NCBI GenBank assembly: GCA_033816765.1
Contig: CM066296.1
Span: forward strand, 1,550,001 to 1,614,000
DNA length: 64,000 nt
Direction: 5' to 3'
From: Nothopassalora personata
Lineage: Eukaryota; Ascomycota; Dothideomycetes; Mycosphaerellales; Mycosphaerellaceae
The notes beneath the pieces are model-generated. The model searched no databases. It was not told the DNA's origin and saw nothing but the letters and a program-made list of their open reading frames with translations. The number at the start of each line of letters is the position of its first letter. The first letter of the stretch is position 1. The position numbers and the translations under genes were made by a program. Positions 1 to 11,501 of the stretch are shown here, in pieces.

Positions 1-1640
1 GTCACGTAACGAGCAGCGTAGTAGCTAGATAAAACAAGAGGATTAGCGGACCTAAACCCCTATGCCCTCTACTCGAGAGGTATAAATTGAATTGTTGCCT
101 TAATGCTACGCTTACAATGCTCAACTGCGTAGTATATATCTCAATAGCTATACTAGGTCCCGCTAGCTTACCTAAATGTCCAATTAAACCTAAATGAAAT
201 TGGGGTAAGTTAGACCTAAGGGACCCTCCCTCTAAACCTAAGGTCGACATAACTAAACCTAAAGTTAACATAACCAATTAGTCGTTAATACTAGTCCTCT
301 ACCTTTTCCCTATTCGCCCTTCTTAGTTAAAGCCTCGATAGTTTCTAACCTACGAACCGCTTACGCGTCGCGGTCTTTCTATAGGTGTCTATTCCGGTAC
401 TCCGTCTTATAGTAACCCTTCCTACCGTAGCCGTAGTACTCTACTTTCGACTTCTAGCTAGTTAAAGACGAGCTACCGGCGTCTCGCTACTAACTCGTAC
501 CCGAGGCGCCCGGTACTTAACTCTACTTCTATTACTTTAGGCGATCGGCCCGCTTATATACGCCCTTAGCTTTACGCTTACGACGTATATACTACCCGCG
601 GTCGTACCCTCCGCTACTACCTCGGCGCTCGGTGCTTTCGATACGCGAGGCTAGGACTACTAGGTCTTCTCTAGTCGTAGGGATATTATAGTAGCTAACG
701 ATAGCGGACCGTAAGCGAGGCGTAAGCTTCGCTAGTAGGTACCGTATACGTTACGCTTCCGAGTAGTTACCTAACTAGTCCTCTATAATATCTAGCTTAG
801 TCGCGAACTATCGCGCTATCTAGTTAGTTATTGTTAAGATGTAGCATCTTAGGGGGAGCTAACAGTTAGGTTGTAATCTAATAGCCTAAGGCATCCACGA
901 TGACTTAGCTTGTCGGAAGACACCTTCTCTCCCCTTTAGCTTAGATAGACATCCAACACAACTAACACATTGGTTCCTAATATATTGCTACATGCCCTAT
1001 GGCTATTAGCTAGTTGAAGATTGATCTCTTACTCCACTCCGCTACCAACTACGTATCCTGTTAGGTCTCAACTTAACAGTTATTATACTAATTCTATCCG
1101 TAATTATTCCGTAATAGGCGTATACTACGCTCTTACGCGTATACTAATGTACTACTATAATAACATAGCTACACTAGTACGACTACGATGCGCATAATTA
1201 CCTAAGAGGGTATAGGTGCAGTATACGACACGATAGGCAATTACGCGCTATATAATAGACTTAATAGGTATATATTTAACTTATTTTAGGTCTTAACGCG
1301 CTAACTCGCTATAGTATAGGGCTTTTACTATAGGTAAATCTTACTTATTTACCCTCGTGCATCGAATAAAAGTAGTTATAGAGGTATAGCGTACTCTACT
1401 TAGCCGGTAGACGATATTTAATCGAGGTAGGCGATATTAGATTTTACATTCGAGGATATACTTCGTATATAACGCGCTACCGTATAATCTCGATGTTAAT
1501 ACCCTCGTAATCTCTACTATCGGCGCTCTTATTTAAATCTGTAGGAGCTCGTTCGGAGGTAGTAGTAAGTTACTATCGCGTCGTAAAATCTAGTAGTAAG
1601 GCTATATTAAAATAAGGTACACTAAAACACGCCCTATTTA
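1..1640. repeat. RIP-mutated repeat remnant
   Basis: No open frame makes sense here. The sequence is dominated by TpA steps and nearly lacks CpA and TpG. Between 301 and 830 I count no CA and only two TG, while CG dinucleotides remain common and the GC content is not low. That is the footprint expected from fungal repeat-induced point mutation (C to T in CpA on both strands). The original element cannot be identified by eye. It is interrupted by a much less mutated LTR at 832-1078. The mutated state fades out at about 1640, just before an inverted repeat. Confidence 0.75.
832..1078. mobile_element. Solo LTR with 5-bp target duplication
   Basis: A 247-bp segment begins TGTTAAG and ends CTTAACA, a perfect 7-bp terminal inversion in the TG...CA form of LTRs. 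It is flanked by GTTAT at 827-831 and again at 1079-1083, a direct 5-bp repeat expected of integrase-mediated insertion. Unlike the surrounding RIP-mutated DNA it keeps normal CA and TG content, so it probably arrived later. No internal region or second LTR is present, so it is read as a solo LTR. An alternative is a short non-autonomous element with the same ends; the family is not identified. Confidence 0.65.
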
Positions 1641-1642
1641 AT

Positions 1643-1752
1643 CTTAGACGCTTCGCCAAGGCTCGCTAGGGCGGAATTACCCGATTGGCTGAACGGTGCT
1701 AAACCGTGCTAAACGGAGCTAAAGGGTGCCGAGCCGAGGAGAAGCGTCTAAG
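1643..1752. repeat. 110-bp element with 12-bp perfect inverted ends
   Basis: CTTAGACGCTTC at 1643-1654 is matched exactly in reverse complement at 1741-1752. The interior holds short near-repeats of the type GGTGCTAAA/CGTGCTAAA/GGAGCTAAA. It sits exactly where the RIP-mutated DNA gives way to ordinary DNA, so it may be one terminus of that element or a tiny MITE. I see no target duplication. Confidence 0.4.
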
Positions 1753-2787
1753 CTTACTGAGGTAAGCGTGACATACCGGAGGGGATCATTGTTGTTAGCA
1801 ACACGAGTATCCCACTTTGACAACTTGCTAAATTCGGAAGTCGGCTTGGGCATGGATTGTGGTAAAAAGGCTCGAGGAAGGTCATCTTGACCCAGTGGCT
1901 TCGAGGTCCAAGATACGTTCGTTTACTGGGTTCGGGTGGATGCCAAGCCCAAAGGTCACCTTATGGGCTCAATGTGACCTTGAGTGACCAAAGCAAACAG
2001 GCGCGTACCTATCTATGACTTGAACTGTTTGAACTGTAACGGCTAGAAATTCAATCCGCCAATGCAATGGACAGACATAATGATCATTCGCTCTGTTTAC
2101 AGAGCCACTTGCCCTGTTGGCGTCTACGTCATCTAGGTGATGCACGATCAGCACACGCCATCAGTGCCTTGCCACACGGAGGGTAGTGAGAACAAATACG
2201 ATAGACGAGGCTGAACGGTGTCATCGTCGAGAGCTCGTGCCGGCGTGGACGAGTAGCCTTGCACACGGTCTCAACCCTGACTCTGCTTCGACAAGGCTGA
2301 TGATACCTTCGACATTGCACTGTCTTCCCTACAGTACGGCATCAGATTGGTAAGTCACCGAATGCACGGCGTTCATCAACTTTACCGGACATTCAGGCAA
2401 GAGAACGATCGTTGTCTTCCTACCTCCCTTCATCATGAGCAGGAACGTCTCGTCCTGATCGAACGATCGAGATGGCCGCCGCTCTAGCGTTCGAGTCTGT
2501 CCAGAACTCGCGGAAGTACACACAAGGTAGGTTCGTTCGAGGCAGTCTATGGTCCCAGAGCGTCGGAATGTCCGACCAACAGTTGGCTCGCATATATTCT
2601 GCTGATCACTATGCTTGAAATGGACTACGCAGCACTGCACAAGTGATCTTCATGTGTGCATTTGACTAATCACCTATAATAGCCAAGTCATCAAGATTGA
2701 CAGGTGCTAGTGAAGTAGCATGTTACCTCTAACTCTTGGCAACGGCATCGTTTGTCATACGCAGAGCATAGCAGGGCTGGAGTCTAT
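1753..2787. other. Non-coding gap, no supportable gene
   Basis: Only short open frames without recognisable domains, splice structure or coding-like composition. No RNA gene or repeat recognised. Confidence 0.5.
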
Positions 2788-3112
2788 GGGCGGCCCCCGT
2801 TTTCGACTACGGTGCAGCGCCCCCCCCCCCCCCCCCCCCCCCCGACCTTAGTCATTACTCAAATTTGATTTAACCTCTAGCATTTCTGAAATACGTAGGC
2901 CCGCCCGGCGATCGCTAATAGCACCTATGTTTCCTGCAGCCGCAGCAAACTTGGGAGAGGCACTTGGGAGAGGCCTACGGTAGTAGGGGCCCCTGGAGGA
3001 GTGAGTATTTCGTGGGAGGACCCAAGTGCAGCGGAGGGCCGGGTGGGTGGATATTCACCATTTGGTGGATTTTTTGATGATTAGTCAGATTGGGGGCTGC
3101 CCGTAGTCGACT
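2788..3112 (-). mobile_element. TIR element family, copy A
   Basis: The left end GGGCGGCCCCCGTTTTCG and the right end GATTGGGGGCTGCCC are imperfect inversions of each other. The core (about 2900-2952) is the reverse complement of the cores of the copies at 11.4 kb and 36.1 kb; the shared core reads GTTTGCTRCRGCTRCAGGAA followed by a GCCGGGCGGGC-like block. A 23-base C homopolymer at about 2820-2842 lies in the C-run of the left terminus. No coding capacity, so non-autonomous. The exact outer ends are uncertain by about 20 bp. Confidence 0.55.
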
Positions 3113-6100
3113 TTGCTTGTCCGCGCTCGAGGCGCCCAGGAACTATAATTGCTAACTCTCAGTCACCAACATGGTGCGTGCCATATGGCAAGGTGGCCGT
3201 GGCAATGTGTATACGCTCAACGTGATGAATCGTGGTCGTCCTGGCCACGTTGGCATTAGGAACAGGAGTGAGACCACGGTATGCTGCTATTCTTGAAACT
3301 TGCTCAGGCTCGACCCGATCGATCGGTCCTTGTCAATTAGCTATCTCCTAGCACAGTGAGGTAGTACTGTACACTCACCCTCAGCTTCGATCGTCATCCA
3401 CTGTATTTCTTGTTTCATCCAATCAGAGGTCTGAAGAAGCCTGTTGAACACTCTCGATTGTGCTTCAAGGCCTTGACAGTACAGACGCGCGCACTATCAA
3501 ACCGTACAACACTGTAGTCTGCAATCAATATTGTGGTCAAAGAGGCGAATCAGACTCCGAGTATCCAGTGGAGTACGATGGGGCTCAGGGTGGTGTGTGT
3601 ACTGTAGCAACCTCGTTGGAGGCGCATGTATTCCCTGAAAGCTGCCATGCAGGGCCTCGTTGTGGTGCTGTGCAGGTGTGTCAGCCTCCGGCTTGCAGTG
3701 ATTCGGCTACATTCTTGCGTGGCAGATTTTCGTCTTCTGAATATACTTCTTGCCGGTAGCCTAATTTGCTGGGTCGCTCGCAAAGAATGGCGCGAGACGT
3801 TGCTATTCTGAAACTTGGTGCTGCTCGCAACATAAGGCGGGCACCGAAGGTCGAATCACGTTTTATCTTTGCACGCTCATACGCACGCCAAGCCAGCCAC
3901 GTGCGACAGGAGCGATCGCCCACGTTGTGCAAGGCTTTAGAACCGGGTAGTATGCTTAGGGTTCCATCACGATACTCAGGCTTTCAACTCTTCGGTCCAC
4001 TAGTTGGAGACAATCTCTCCGCCGGAACCATAGCGATAAGGGTGGAGCTACTGTACATATGCAAGAAACGTGTGTCGCACGCATTTTGCGAGCGATGGAC
4101 GTTACAGTACTACCGTCCAGTGCAAGGTTTTTGCAACCCCTGTATTGCCGCTTTACGATATCGAGCTATTATCTAGTGGGCGTCCGCAATGCGCTGTAAT
4201 GGCTAGTGAGCATGCTTGTATAGCGCACACATCTAGTCCTTCTTGGACTTAGTAAAGTTGCGCCTACGAATCATATAGAGAGGTGCTTGATAAGGTAGTT
4301 AAATGGTTAGCGGGATAGCAACACCATGAAAATAAACAAGTGATAGCCTGATAGGGTGAAGCGTGATTACAGGGGTTGCAAAATCTTGCACTCACACACT
4401 GGACTGTAGCGGTCGATCCTGATGACGATGCCCGAGGGAGGCCGTGCTGCGCACGTACAGCAGCAACCTGGCCTAATATAACTTGAGGCATAGTTTATAC
4501 ACTCCCTGTCTTCAGTCTATTCCTCATTAAGAAGGATGTATTCACTTCTAAGTGTGTACTAGCTCGTGTAGCCTCCGTTGTTTGGAAAGTGCCTACGTCG
4601 CCCCCGTCTTAGAATTGGTTACATGTATACTACGTCCCTTACGTACTGTATCTAGACGGGAACAACACCTCCATTTTTAACTCAAAAGTTAAAGATCCTG
4701 TGAGCAGGGGGTGTGGAAACTCTGCCTAGGATTGTAGAAGACGTCAATATTGTGCAGACGGGACCGATCCGACTGCCGAATACTGAACATGCCTCCCTAT
4801 GGCATAATTCTACGGGCGTAAGCTCCAGAGATCTGCAACAATGATGCAGGGGTCTCTTGCTCGAGGAGAGCAGTCATTTCGGGAAAACAGTCTCGTACTT
4901 CAGCTACCAGAGGTGGTGACATTGAAAGTTTGAAATGAGCTGCAACTCATCACAACTTCGGACTCGGCGACAGGGCCAACAGATTGCGTTCGCTCATCAG
5001 GCCATTCCATGAATAGGATTTGACCCTGCGCCGTTGAATTCTCGAATCCTTCCGATGCTTCAAGCTTGTCTCAAGCCGCTGTCACGCAGTCTGGAGAAAC
5101 CTTGATTTCACACCCTCGCCGAAGGCCTGTCGCCCAGTGGCTACATACGCATCGAGTAACCACATGAAATTGGTACCAAGTCAGTACATGGAGTGGGAGC
5201 ACTCAACTAATAAGTCGAATAACGGCCGTGGTAAGGCTATGGGAAAAATTATGAGTATACTTTTTCCAGTTTAGTGCCGCGATATCAACACTTAGCGACG
5301 ACGTGTACGTGTAGACACTGCAGTATGGTGTGAAGTGTGGGTTATCTTGATCGATGATCTGAGCTGTAAGGTGCCCTGAGTTGCCAGTCGGTTAGTGCGG
5401 GCCCCCAATAAGTGGGTTGTTGGCTTCTCGAACGACGGCAGCTGAGGACGGATCATACACTCTTCGTGCGGCCGCACTCTTTGTTAGTCAGACTTGGGCA
5501 CAGTACGGTGGGACTTGGCAGCCATATCAACAATCACCTACGACTTGCGCATGAAGAGCGCGGAACCGAGACAAAGGTTGCATCGCGCCATCAGTATCGC
5601 ACTTCTCTCCTAACACTTCGTCCAAGAGCCAATCAATGGCCTTGGCACATTAGAAAGTGAGATATCGTGCCTGACATCAATCCTTGCGGTCTCTCGGTCC
5701 TCTTGTTCAGCCAACACTTTTGCTATCTTCTGCACACATTACCCGTGTTCGATCGCATCTACCGCGATGACGCTGTCGACTGCTAGAAACTGCATACGCT
5801 CATCACGGATCCTCATCTTGGCTCATGAAGAAATGCTTGACCACTTCTTGGCCTCCGTTTGTGTATTATTCATTGTATATGCCAAGCCAACATTCAAGAA
5901 GTCGCTTTTGACGAAGGCTGCAAAGCTCACCGGTCTCTCTGAGTCTTCACGCCGGCGCTGCAGACACGCTACATGTCGATCGCTCCAAGGCCCAGACTGA
6001 TGACGCTTCCCTTCTTGGCGACACATCGAGCAATTTTAGCACCCAAGAGAAGACCAGCGGACCGCATTCTCGCATTGACTGCGCACACACATGCCGTGCT

Positions 6101-8258
6101 TGGCGGCCAGGCACACGTCCTTTGCACACGGATGCCCGTACCTGCTGTGCCGTACCTCAAGGGGGCTACGGTCCGAGACAGCGGTCGGTTGAGGCTGTTG
6201 CTGCGCATCGGGCCATACTGCTGCATCGTCGCGCTTGCCAGGCACCGATGGCGAACAGGTGATGCCAGGAATCAATGTGCGATGTTGAACGTGGAGCACG
6301 CAGATCGTGATACTAGCAACAAATTTTCTTGACACGGCTGGTTTGCTTTGCTAGAAGATGGCATCACGAACGGGCACGCGCCGACGGACGTGATGTGCAG
6401 ACGGTTCCGCTCCATGGGACACTTGTTGGTCGCTGGCGTCACATTCTGTAATTCAAGACAACAGCCTGTGTCTCGTTATCGTAACAACGTAGTCCATTTG
6501 CATCGCCAACAATGACACCCAACGACGCAGATGATGTGCACCAACAAATGCCGCATCAATGAAGCACGCCCGACGCTTTCAGCGAAAGTCCATATTGTCC
6601 TTGGCTTTCCAACCCTTGGAGGGATTCTGCCTAGACAGGTGGGTGCACCATCTGCGCTTGAGCTCGCCGGGTCAACTATCGTGTTCATCTCCCTCATTCG
6701 CGGTGCTTGGTGTAGAACAAGATACCGACCGTGGACCAGTGACATTCAGCAACGCCGCTGGAAGTACAGCAGCTTGCACCGTCTCATGATGCCAACAGCA
6801 TCAGGCAGATGATGACCATTATCGATGACGTGCCTGCTCCTCCAGCTTACCCATCACGATACGACCGTGGCCTTCGGAAGGAAGGAGCAAGGCCACGACC
6901 GTTTGACAGGAACTGAACCGTGCACGGTGCCGTTTGTCCCTCGAGCAGCAAATGGCAGGGGACGAGGCTGTCGCTCACTCCGTACTCCTTGCACGTGAAT
7001 CGCTGACGTGGTGATCGAGCTAGTGAATGTTTTGTCGATCATCGCGTACTCTAACAGCGGGCGAAGCCTATGTATCAGCTTAGCCGAACGAAAACATACA
7101 CTAGAGGAGCCAAGTCTTGACGACATCCATCCACCTTCATTTGATCGCGATGATGCTCTTACATGGAGTTGTCGACGACAAAAGCTTTGACTTTGGGTTC
7201 TCAGAAAAAGAGACATGAAGACAGCAACGATGGTGGCGTCAATCTTTTCGAATAGCGCTTCATGTCTCAAAGTCTCGAACGCTGGCGTGAGTATCGAGTT
7301 GCGAGCCTAGTATTCTCAAGCACTAAGACTGCCCAGCGACGCCGCACTACTGGGATGTAGAGCCGTAGAACGAATCTCCCTATAGCAGACTCCTTATCAT
7401 CATCATAAGACTGCACAGCAGTAGCGTACAACTGTAGCGAGTATTCTTGGCACAGAAGCCGTCGAAAGGCTCTCTCGCAGCGACCAGACGACTGGACAAG
7501 CACCCATAGGCCAAGACGACAGCACTGCCACGCACCCATCAGAAGCAGGTTTGGAGAGATCTTGGGACTGCGCTTGAGGATCATGGTCGCGCTGCTCGAG
7601 CTTAGGTCGTTGGGCATGAAATGTCTCGTCACTCGCAAGGATATGAACCCAGCTGCTATCGGCATGAGAAATGCCTGTCCAAGAGCGAGGTGCCAAATAT
7701 CTTTCGACTGTGGTGGTAATGCTCCGCCTCGCGATCAGCGATGCGACGACGGATGTGCTAACGACACTGAGTACCTCAGATCTGAAGATAAGCCGAACAA
7801 AAGGAGCTTTAGGGAGACCTGAGCATTCGTCTTGCGATGACAACACGAACTTGAATATCGGGCAACCTTTGAATCGACGGATAGATGTAGTCGGCCCGTA
7901 CCAGCAAGGCTCAATCTGTGAACAGCGAGCATGCTGCTGGCCTCCTGGTTGTTTGGTAGCAACGACGGCGCTTTCGAATGCATCACTTCTCCGCGACACA
8001 ATCAGACCCCGAGATTGGTGCCACCATAGGAGCGAGAACGCTGCTGCCCTCCTGATCAACAAACAGCAGCGATGGCGCTGCTCCACGCAATGCTAGTCTT
8101 CGAGCTCCGGCTGCTGACATCGATGCGCAGTAGCCATGACCTTAGCCGGTCCGAGAGTCCAGTAAGACAATCTATCAAACCAGACGGGAGCGTGGGCTGT
8201 CTTGAGAGTCCAAAGCCCGAAGAAGCCATACGTGGTCGGTGAGGCAGACAAACCTTCC
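3113..8258. other. Gene-poor interval
   Basis: About 5 kb with open frames up to 227 codons on both strands. None shows a recognisable domain, signal peptide or consistent splice pattern, and their composition (high Arg, Ser, Cys, His) looks like chance frames. CA and TG content is normal, so this is not RIP-mutated. Decayed genes cannot be excluded. I see no RNA genes. Confidence 0.45.
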
Positions 8259-10069
8259 TCAATGTGCAAATCTGAAGTCCAATCTCTTGTTCCCCTCATC
8301 GCTCGTCGTCTCAAGGTACTCCATCTGATCCTCCTTGCTCATAGAATTCCACTGCTGATCGCGCTTCTTGTTGCGATAGATATAGTACACCTTCGTACAT
8401 GCGTAGATTCCCAGATTGACGAAGGCGAGGAGTAGGAGTTGCTTGTTCCCTCGCGTGAAGTTTGGTGCATCATCTGTCGGATAAATCAGACTCGGTGCAG
8501 CTCCACAATGCAGGGGGAACAAGACTTACCTTTTCGATATACGTTCGAGGAGATGATGCCACCGCCTTGGACGAACATGTTGTAACATGCCGCGCTGACG
8601 GTACGAGATCTGGTCGAGTTCGAATTCTTTGAATTCCACCCCACCTGAATTGGATGTGGGTTCGGCCAAGAGAGCAACAATGTCACGGCAGTCCAGATTA
8701 ACCATCGATTCGTATGCTCGACATCCGTAAAGATCAGGAAGACCAAGAAAGGTATAGCCCAGAGCTGTCCGATGGCCGCATGCAGCGCCAAGTTCCCGAA
8801 GATCTCCGACGAGAACGAGAGTCCAAGCATCCCAACAATGGAAAGAGCAGTCCATGGTATGGCAAGGAGGTTACTCGAGAAAGTATCGTAGCCCAACCCT
8901 CGAAGGGTAAGAGTCAAGTACTGGCTCGACGGCGTCATGGGAACTTCGAAGAGGAGACCGATAAGGTATAATGGCCAAAGGTCGAAGTCGTTGAGACTCT
9001 TCCAAAGGAGTGCGGGAGTGACAGCTTCGCGATTGTGCATGTCGCCTTTACTCGGATCTTCCCGTATGACGCGGTTGACCATAATTTCCTCCTCACGGGG
9101 TGTGAACCAGCCCTTACTACCACGCAGCCAGTTGGCAGTCTGGCAGGGACCTGGTGGCATAAGAGCTATAGCGCTAATACCCATCAGGAGGGTGAACAGG
9201 CCTTCGATCAAGAACATCCACCGCCAGCCTGCGTGTCCTGCAACGCCTCGGAGGTGGAGCAGGGCGTAGGCGGAAAAGCCGGCGACTATGTCGGCGAAGG
9301 ATTTGGCCGTCCAGAAGAAGCTGAGGCGGAGGGAGAGCTCGTGGTGTTTGTAGAAGTAGGAGAGGTAGAGGACTATGTCAGGGATGAACCCGCCTTGGAG
9401 CACTCCTAGGAGAGCACGGCATGTAAGGAAGCTGGCTTTGCCGCTGAGCCAGAACTGGGAACTCGCCACGATGCTCCAGAGGATCATTTGCATGGGAATC
9501 CAGCGATCGGGCCCCATCCACTTGCTCACGAGTTGAGATGGGAGCTCCGCGCACAAGAAGCTGAACTTGAAGATCGTGTTGCCCAGGTTGTAGTCGTCAG
9601 TGGTAAGGTTCAGATCGTCCAGGAAGTTGTCCGTGTTAGCCTGCGTGATGTTCGCTCGATCCAGTTCCAGCGCCATGAACATAAAACACGCAAAGATCAT
9701 GATCCTCCTGTCGATCTTCCGAACAAGCGCATACTCCTCCCTCCACGTCCATCTTGCCAGCGGATCGAAGCGATGAAGATTCTCCCAGTCCGGTCTTGGG
9801 AGATAGTCCTTCGCAACCTTCCGATCGTCATAAACACTCGGCTGCGTAGCTATCGCGTCCGGATCATAATTCTCTGCTCTCTGAAACCAGAACCTCTTCT
9901 CGCCATGAGGTTCTCCCAGCGGAGGGATTTCCTCAGGGATGTCTTCAGCGCCGAAAGTCTTGTAGTCGTCAAGGACGGTATCGACTACAGTACCGTCTGT
10001 TAGGACACGGCTTATTCTGCGGACGGAGGAGCCCTTGTTGGAGGGGGAACTGACGAGAACGGTAGCCAT
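8259..10069 (-). CDS. MFS transporter, allantoate permease (Dal5/ACS) family
   Basis: Two exons, 8530-10069 and 8259-8473, separated by a 56-bp intron (donor GTAAGT at 8529, acceptor ACAG ending at 8474), give 584 residues. The protein is a plasma-membrane major facilitator of the anion:cation symporter family that takes up organic anions such as allantoate, nicotinate or related carboxylates; the substrate cannot be read from sequence. Evidence includes the first-helix signature ELDRANITQA, the short loop before helix 2, about 12 hydrophobic helices, and the terminal block ending in NKRLDFRFAH that closes many fungal members. The splice restores that conserved tail (NVYRK-DDAPNFTRGNKQ), whereas reading through ends in an unrelated tail. 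The start is the first ATG, followed by a cytosolic N-terminus of about 120 residues. A 19-base G run lies about 60 bp upstream of the start. Confidence 0.9.
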
Positions 10070-10130
10070 TACCGAAGGACTTCAGCCAGCTGGAGAGCTT
10101 CGATAATAATAAGAGGGCAGACATGGTCGT

Positions 10131-10149
10131 GGGGGGGGGGGGGGGGGGG
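10131..10149. repeat. 19-base G homopolymer
   Basis: Uninterrupted G run 5' of the minus-strand MFS transporter, in its likely promoter or leader. It could be hypervariable in length, and the count may be an assembly estimate. Confidence 0.8.
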
Positions 10150-10367
10150 TTTGTTTGTCGCACGAGACTACGATGATGGTGTGTGTCGTTAGAAGACGCG
10201 ATTGCACGTGGACGAGCACGCAATTGTGGGGCTGGTGTAGAGTAGTTGCATACCGTACCTGAATCAGCACCGCTACTGGGAGGATGATTTATTTCCTTGT
10301 GACCTATTGTGACCTGTAAGAGCGGGTTGAAGCACGGAATACGTATTATTGCCGACTATTTGCGGTA

Positions 10368-10440
10368 CCCCCCCCCGAATCACTTTCAACGGCGGGCAGC
10401 GTCCAATCTGACTAATCAATCAAAATCCCGTCAAATGCTG
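10368..10440. mobile_element. TIR element family, degraded copy D
   Basis: A nine-base C run at 10368-10376 is followed by GGGCAGCGTCCAATCTGACT at 10394-10413 and then AATCAATCAAAATCCCGTCAAA. This matches the inner terminal sequence of the other copies (GGGCAGCCCCCAATCT with an ATCA/TCAAA tail). The core and second terminus were not found, so this is a fragment. Confidence 0.45.
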
Positions 10441-10553
10441 AACACCCGCGGCCCCCCTTGAGACGCGCGTATGTACCGTGTCATTCTCTGCCGGCCCGAC
10501 TTGATCGCCGCTTGCGCTAGCCTATTCGGTCTATGTCCACTAGCGCTGTTCGT

Positions 10554-10745
10554 CTAGCAGGTTCGAGTGTAATCTCCGCAATTCTGCTGCTGTCGATACC
10601 CATGATTCTCTTCAGGAAGGCAGCTGATGTACCCATTGACCTCAGGGCAATGACTTTGCTCAACCCCATCCGATCTCTTCCCGGTGGTCGGAAGAGCGGT
10701 CGTTGTAGTTGCGGCAATGAAGAGAACAGCAAGTAGATACTTCAT
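10554..10745 (-). CDS. Small secreted cysteine-containing protein (effector-like candidate)
   Basis: A 63-residue product that I do not recognise. It has a clear secretion signal (MKYLLAVLFIAATTTTALP), then a Lys-Arg pair at 23-24 that could be a kexin site. The mature part of about 40 residues holds four cysteines, enough for two disulfides. Just upstream lies what looks like a 5'-leader intron: donor GTAAGT at 10808-10803, branch TCTAAC, acceptor TATAG ending near 10763, about 46 bp. That supports a transcribed gene. It sits about 250 bp from a 65-bp tandem array and TIR-element copies, a common setting for fast-evolving secreted proteins. The last Cys is directly before the stop, and a missed 3' exon is possible. 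Effector function is inference only. Confidence 0.45.
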   Translation of the reverse strand: MKYLLAVLFIAATTTTALPTTGKRSDGVEQSHCPEVNGYISCLPEENHGYRQQQNCGDYTRTC

Positions 10746-10993
10746 GATAGCGGCGGTAGCCTCTATAGAAGTTAGACTACGAAAGAGGTAGGATCGGTAA
10801 ATACTTACAAAGACTTGACTTTAGTTAAGATCGGTAAGGACTGACAATATAAGGCTTCTTTCGAGCTGTAGATTCCTGCTCTGCTACTCTTGATTTCTCC
10901 CGCTTCGTAAGAGTAAATAGAAGGGCATTATATATCAACTATAGCATCCGGGACCGAAAGTCAGACCGAAATTACAATCTCGTAACATCGTGC

Positions 10994-11248
10994 CACTTTC
11001 TAACTAGTTGTTTAAGCTATACTCCAGAGCGCTAGATCTATAGACAAGCCCCATCTTGTCACTTGCTAATTACTTGTTAAGCTATACTCCAGAGCGCTAA
11101 ATCTGTAGACAAGCCCCATCGTTTCACTTTCCAACTAGTCGTTAAGCTATACTCCAGAGCGGTAGATCTATAGACAAGCCCCATCATTTCACTTTCTAAC
11201 TAGTTGTTACGCTATACTCCAGAGCGCTAGATCTATCGACAAGCCCCC
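10994..11248. repeat. Tandem array, four copies of a 65/66-bp unit
   Basis: Units start near 10994, 11060, 11125 and 11190. Each reads CACTTTCTAACTAGT-like, then TAAGCTATACTCCAGAGCG, then a GCTAGATCTATAGACAAGCCCC-like end, with a few substitutions per unit. The unit's end (ACAAGCCCC) resembles the outer end of the TIR element that follows directly, so the last unit runs into that element. Confidence 0.85.
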
Positions 11249-11501
11249 GTCTTCGAATTCCGGTAGCCCCCAATCTAACCCATCAATCAGATCCTGTCAA
11301 ACCGTAAATAGAGTCCTCTCGAATAGTCAATACCTATCCCCTTAGCCACTGAAGCCCTCCTACGAGACCCTCCTAGGTTTGCTACAGCTACAGGAACCAT
11401 AGATGCTATCAGCCCTCACCGGGCAGGCATACTATACGTGCTAGAGAGCCAATCTCATCTTGAATTAGGGGCTGCTCGTAGTTCGAAGACAGGGGCCGCC
11501 C
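11245..11501 (+). mobile_element. TIR element family, copy C
   Basis: The left end CCCCCGTCTTCGAATTCCGG-TAGCCCCCAATCT and the right end TAGGGGCTGCTCGTAGTTCG-AAGACAGGGGCCGCCC are inversions of each other over roughly 35 bp. The core GTTTGCTACAGCTACAGGAA is shared with copies A and B. About 257 bp, non-coding, non-autonomous. This copy best shows the two-part terminus (an outer GGGCGGCCCC block and an inner GCAGCCCCCAATCT block). Confidence 0.6.

Noticed and set aside
7403..8086. 227-codon minus-strand frame
   Set aside because: No domain, odd composition (Ser, Arg, Cys, Trp) and several equally long overlapping frames; looks accidental.
9488..10003. 171-codon plus frame opposite the MFS gene
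   Set aside because: Antisense shadow of a clear coding exon.
10560..10575. GGTTCGAGT as tRNA B-box
   Set aside because: No matching A box or cloverleaf; lies in the secreted-protein gene.
10994..11248. CRISPR-like array
   Set aside because: Units are contiguous 65-66 bp tandem copies without spacers, in a fungal genome.
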